Under the pieces are notes generated by a model. That model had not been told where the DNA came from. It did no database searches and saw only the letters and a list, made by a program, of their open reading frames with translations. The position numbers and the translations under genes were made by a program. Shown piece by piece: positions 48,379-51,480 of a DNA stretch of 51,480 nt. Position 1 is the stretch's first letter. Every line of letters starts with the position of its first letter. Source of the DNA: JBPBQZ01 sp050955105 (lineage in GTDB: Bacteria; Pseudomonadota; Gammaproteobacteria; Burkholderiales; Burkholderiaceae). The stretch is from positions 1 through 51,480 of the forward strand of contig JBPBQZ010000090.1 in NCBI GenBank assembly GCA_050955105.1, in the 5' to 3' direction.

Positions 48379-50775
48379 ATGACCGAATTCAAAAATACCG
48401 AACGGGGTCTGCGCCGCTTTCGCACGCGTGTGGCGGGGGCGGCCGTGTTCGTGGTGGTCTGCTTCGGCTTGCTGGGCATGCGGCTGGCCTATCTGCAAGT
48501 GGTTCGTTATCCGCAATATGCGTTGCAGGCGGAAGAGAACCGCATTTCGGTGGCGCCGATCGTGCCGAATCGCGGCATCATCACCGACCGCAACGGCGTA
48601 GTGCTGGCGAAAAATTATTCGGCCTACACGCTTGAAATCACACCATCGAAGCTCGACCGCCCGTTGTCACAGGTGATCGACGAGTTGGCGGAAGTGGTGC
48701 CGATCGACGCGCGTGACCGGCGCCGCTTTCAGAAGCTGCTCGACGATTCGAAGAACTTCGAAAGCCTGCCGATTCGTACGCGGCTGACCGACGACGACGT
48801 GGCCCACTTCACCGCGCAACGCTTCCGCTTTCCCGGCGTGGAGGTGCGCGCGCGCCTGTTCCGGCAATATCCGCTGGGCATGACGGCGGCGCACGTCATC
48901 GGCTATATCGGCCGCATTTCGCAGCGCGACCAGGATCGTATCGACCAGGTCAGCGATGCCAACGACGACGATTCGGCCAATTACGACCCGCGCCTCGATG
49001 CGAACAACTACAAGGGCACCGATTACATCGGCAAGATCGGCGTGGAGCAGAGCTACGAGACCGATCTGCACGGGGTAACGGGCTTCGAGGAAGTGGAAGT
49101 GACGGCGGGTGGACGGCCGGTACGCACGCTGTCGCGCACGCCGGCGAAGCCCGGCAACAACCTGGTGCTGTCGCTCGATATCGGCCTGCAGGAAGTAGCC
49201 GAGCAGGCCTTCGCCGGCAAGCGCGGCGCGCTGGTGGCCATCGAGCCGTCGACCGGCGACGTGCTGGCATTCGTCTCGGCGCCAAGCTTCGATCCGAATT
49301 CCTTCGTCGACGGCATCGACCAGCAAAGCTGGGACGATCTCAATAACTCGCCCGATCATCCGCTGCTGAACCGGCCGTTGCGCGGCACCTATCCGCCCGG
49401 TTCGACCTACAAGCCCTTCATGGCGCTGGCCGCGCTGACGCTGCACAAGCGCACGCCGCAATGGGGTTTCCAGGATCCCGGGTTCTACATGCTGGCCGGC
49501 CATCGTTTTCGCAACGACGTGCGCAACGGCCAGGGCTGGATCGATATGTATCGCTCGCTGGTGGTGTCGAACGACACCTATTACTTCATGCTCGCGCACG
49601 ATCTTGGCGTGAACAACATTGCCGACTTCATGCGGCCCTGGGGTTTCGGCCAAAAGACCGGTATCGACGTGCAGGGCGAGGCGCTCGGCATTCTGCCGTC
49701 GACCGACTGGAAGCGGCATGCCTATCGCCGGCCCGAGCAGCAGCGTTGGTATGACGGGGAAACCGTCAGCCTGGGCATTGGCCAGGGCTACAACTCGTTC
49801 ACCATCCTGCAGTTGGCGCACGCCTTCGCCACGCTGGCCAACGACGGCGTGGTGATCAAGCCGCATTTGGTGAAAGAGACCGAAGATCCGGTAACGCGCG
49901 AAGTACGGCTGACCGTGCCTAGCGCCAGTTATCGCATTGGCGTGAGCCAGCAGAACATCGATATCGTGAAGCGCGCGCTGATCGGTGTGGTGAATGAAGG
50001 CACCGCGAAGGTACCGTTCGCCGGCGCCGCTTACCAGGCCGCCGCGAAGACCGGTACCGCGCAGGTTTATACGGTGGGACAAAACGAAAAGTATCAGGAG
50101 CGCTATGTCGCCGAACGCATGCGCGACCATGCGCTGTTCGTCGCGTATGCGCCGGCCGACCATCCGAAGATCGCGCTGGCGCTGATTGTGGAAAACGGCG
50201 GCTGGGGCGCGCAGACCGCCGGCCCGATCGCGCGGCGCGTGCTCGACTACTATCTGGTCGACAAGCTCAAGGCGGGCGCCGAGGCGGCTGCCGTGGCCGC
50301 TGCGGCGTCGGCTACGGTGGCGGCCGAAGGGCCGGTGGTGGGTGGCGCGGAATCGCCGCTCGACGCCGCGCTGCCGGGCGCGGCATCCGCGGCGGCCTCG
50401 GGCCTGACGGCGGCGTCCGACGCGTCGGCGTCGGACGCCGGCGCGTCGAACGCCGGGGGCGCGCCCGTGACACCGATTGCTTCGAACGCCGCGGGAACGC
50501 CCGTGAAACCGATCACCCCGAACGCCGCGGCAACACCTGTGAAACCGCCGGCTTCGACCGCCGCGGGAACGCCTGTAAAACCGCTCGCAGCGCAGCCGTC
50601 GGGCGCTTCGACCGTACCACCGGTCAAGCAACCGGTCGTCCCCGCGCCACCGGGCAACGCCATCATCCCCACGCCCCTGCCGCGCCGCGCTTCGACCGAT
50701 CGTCGCACGACGCCCAGCGCGGCCGGCGCCTTGCCGCAACCGACGCCCCCCTCCACCGAATCCGCGGGAGACTGA
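48379..50775 (+). CDS. mrdA: Penicillin-binding protein 2 (elongasome transpeptidase)
   Basis: PBP2 cross-links peptidoglycan during elongation, partnered with RodA. It has an N-terminal TM (about 19-36), the non-catalytic pedestal with VPNRGIITDRNGVVLA, and the transpeptidase domain with STYK (S342-K345), SND (S397-D399) and KTG (K557-G559). From about residue 632 to 798 there is an Ala/Pro-rich extension including four 12-residue repeats. E. coli PBP2 has 633 aa, so this tail is the main difference. It follows mreD and is 2 bp before rodA. Confidence 0.96.
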   Translation: MTEFKNTERGLRRFRTRVAGAAVFVVVCFGLLGMRLAYLQVVRYPQYALQAEENRISVAPIVPNRGIITDRNGVVLAKNYSAYTLEITPSKLDRPLSQVIDELAEVVPIDARDRRRFQKLLDDSKNFESLPIRTRLTDDDVAHFTAQRFRFPGVEVRARLFRQYPLGMTAAHVIGYIGRISQRDQDRIDQVSDANDDDSANYDPRLDANNYKGTDYIGKIGVEQSYETDLHGVTGFEEVEVTAGGRPVRTLSRTPAKPGNNLVLSLDIGLQEVAEQAFAGKRGALVAIEPSTGDVLAFVSAPSFDPNSFVDGIDQQSWDDLNNSPDHPLLNRPLRGTYPPGSTYKPFMALAALTLHKRTPQWGFQDPGFYMLAGHRFRNDVRNGQGWIDMYRSLVVSNDTYYFMLAHDLGVNNIADFMRPWGFGQKTGIDVQGEALGILPSTDWKRHAYRRPEQQRWYDGETVSLGIGQGYNSFTILQLAHAFATLANDGVVIKPHLVKETEDPVTREVRLTVPSASYRIGVSQQNIDIVKRALIGVVNEGTAKVPFAGAAYQAAAKTGTAQVYTVGQNEKYQERYVAERMRDHALFVAYAPADHPKIALALIVENGGWGAQTAGPIARRVLDYYLVDKLKAGAEAAAVAAAASATVAAEGPVVGGAESPLDAALPGAASAAASGLTAASDASASDAGASNAGGAPVTPIASNAAGTPVKPITPNAAATPVKPPASTAAGTPVKPLAAQPSGASTVPPVKQPVVPAPPGNAIIPTPLPRRASTDRRTTPSAAGALPQPTPPSTESAGD
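50449..50592 (+). repeat. Four 36-bp repeats in the 3' part of mrdA
   Basis: Imperfect in-frame 36-bp units at 50449, 50485, 50521 and 50557 encode 12-residue steps of the form N/T-A-x-x-x-P-V-K/T-P followed by a variable triplet. They lie in the periplasmic tail of PBP2. Confidence 0.9.
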
Positions 50776-50777
50776 CC

Positions 50778-51480
50778 GTGGCTATCGACATTCGAGTCTG
50801 GCTACAGCGCGCGCGCAGCTTCGCAACGGCTTTCGACCGTCCACTGGCGCTGTTCATTTTTCTGCTGGTCTGCACCGGCCTGGTCACGCTTTATAGCGCC
50901 AGCATCGACGTGCCGTCGCGCGTGGAAGATCAGATCCGCAATGTGCTGCTGACTTTCGCGATGATGTGGGTAGTAGCGAACCTACCGACGCAGATATTGA
51001 TGCGCTTCGCGGTGCCGCTATACAGCTTTGGCGTGGCACTGCTGCTGGCGGTGGCCGCGGTCGGGCTGACGCGCAAGGGCGCCAAGCGCTGGATCAATGT
51101 CGGCGTGGTGATTCAGCCATCCGAATTGATGAAGATCGCCATGCCCTTGATGCTGGCTTGGTATTACCAGCGACGTGAAGACAGCCTGCGCTGGTGGGAT
51201 CATATTGTCGCGCTACTGATATTGGCGGTGCCAGTAGGCCTGATCGCCAAGCAGCCCGACCTCGGCACCGCGCTGCTGGTGTTCGCGGCCGGCGCCTTCG
51301 TCATCTATTTCGCGGGGCTTAGTTTCAAGCTGATTCTGCCGCTGTTACTGGTGGTGGTGATCGCCGTGGGCTCGGTTGTCAGCTTCGAAGACCGTATCTG
51401 CGAGCCACAAGTGCAATGGCCGCTGATGCACGATTACCAGAAGCATCGCATCTGCACGCTGCTCGATCCGACTACGGATC
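50778..51480 (+). CDS. rodA: Rod shape-determining protein RodA, 3' end cut off
   Basis: RodA is the SEDS glycosyltransferase that polymerises glycan strands with PBP2. The start is GTG 50778, 2 bp after the mrdA stop. The readable part (about 234 residues of the usual 370-380) has TM segments beginning PLALFIFLLVCTGLVTLYSAS and the SEDS signatures RWINVGVVIQPSELMKIAMPLMLAWYY and LIAKQPDLGTALLVFAAGAFVIYFAGL, then LLDPTTD at the right edge. The gene continues beyond the window. Confidence 0.94.
   Translation, partial: MAIDIRVWLQRARSFATAFDRPLALFIFLLVCTGLVTLYSASIDVPSRVEDQIRNVLLTFAMMWVVANLPTQILMRFAVPLYSFGVALLLAVAAVGLTRKGAKRWINVGVVIQPSELMKIAMPLMLAWYYQRREDSLRWWDHIVALLILAVPVGLIAKQPDLGTALLVFAAGAFVIYFAGLSFKLILPLLLVVVIAVGSVVSFEDRICEPQVQWPLMHDYQKHRICTLLDPTTD

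Noticed and set aside
48667..50739. 690-aa minus-strand open frame opposite mrdA
   Set aside because: Shadow of PBP2, whose three catalytic motifs are intact.

Overview
The window is a GC-rich, gene-dense stretch of a bacterial chromosome. Gene content and protein character point to a betaproteobacterium of the Burkholderiaceae (Burkholderia sensu lato). The evidence is the MetX/MetW pair, a Fis-type RegA with a RegB kinase carrying the GG-x-x-NPF motif, an SAH riboswitch before ahcY, a DksA that has lost most zinc cysteines, and the gatCAB / mreBCD-mrdA-rodA arrangement. The genus cannot be fixed from the sequence alone. Nearly every base is accounted for by about 46 genes, most of them housekeeping. 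I saw no rRNA, tRNA, insertion sequence, prophage or CRISPR array.

Layout from left to right: glmU-glmS (minus; glmS runs off the left edge) make UDP-GlcNAc precursors. ttcA and folB converge. A MidA-family methyltransferase and a DUF2905 protein follow on plus. slt-gst-cca form a minus-strand operon. A plus-strand operon (10189-13510) combines 5-formyl-THF cyclo-ligase with 5-oxoprolinase PxpB, PxpC and PxpA. It converges on a long minus-strand run reading ahcY, holin-like membrane protein, metF, dppB, dppC, dppD, dppF and a class A beta-lactamase (21355 down to 13521). An SAH riboswitch directly behind an extended -10 promoter heads that run. An amino acid permease diverges from it and shares a strong bidirectional terminator with metK.

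Plus-strand genes then follow: lpxL-type acyltransferase, dapF, DUF484, xerC, a COG0523 metal GTPase, dksA, hslV and hslU. The redox two-component pair regB-regA lies on minus. Next come argB, a HAD nucleotidase, metX-metW, ampG and an M48 peptidase. gatC-gatA-gatB-xth is a minus operon. The window closes with the rod-shape operon mreB-mreC-mreD-mrdA-rodA, where rodA runs off the right edge.

Two themes connect the genes. The methionine/SAM cycle is represented by metK, ahcY, metF, metX and metW, with folB and 5-FCL supplying folate. Cell-wall synthesis and recycling is represented by glmS, glmU, slt, ampG, mreBCD, PBP2, RodA and the beta-lactamase. The most unusual features are the SAH riboswitch heading a run that ends in a dipeptide transporter and a beta-lactamase, several low-complexity insertions in otherwise conserved proteins (MidA, PxpB, DUF484, RegB, M48, MetX, PBP2), a perfect five-copy octamer repeat after hslU, and unexplained inverted repeats in the leaders of dksA, regB, mreB and mreC. 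I found no clearly new multi-gene system.
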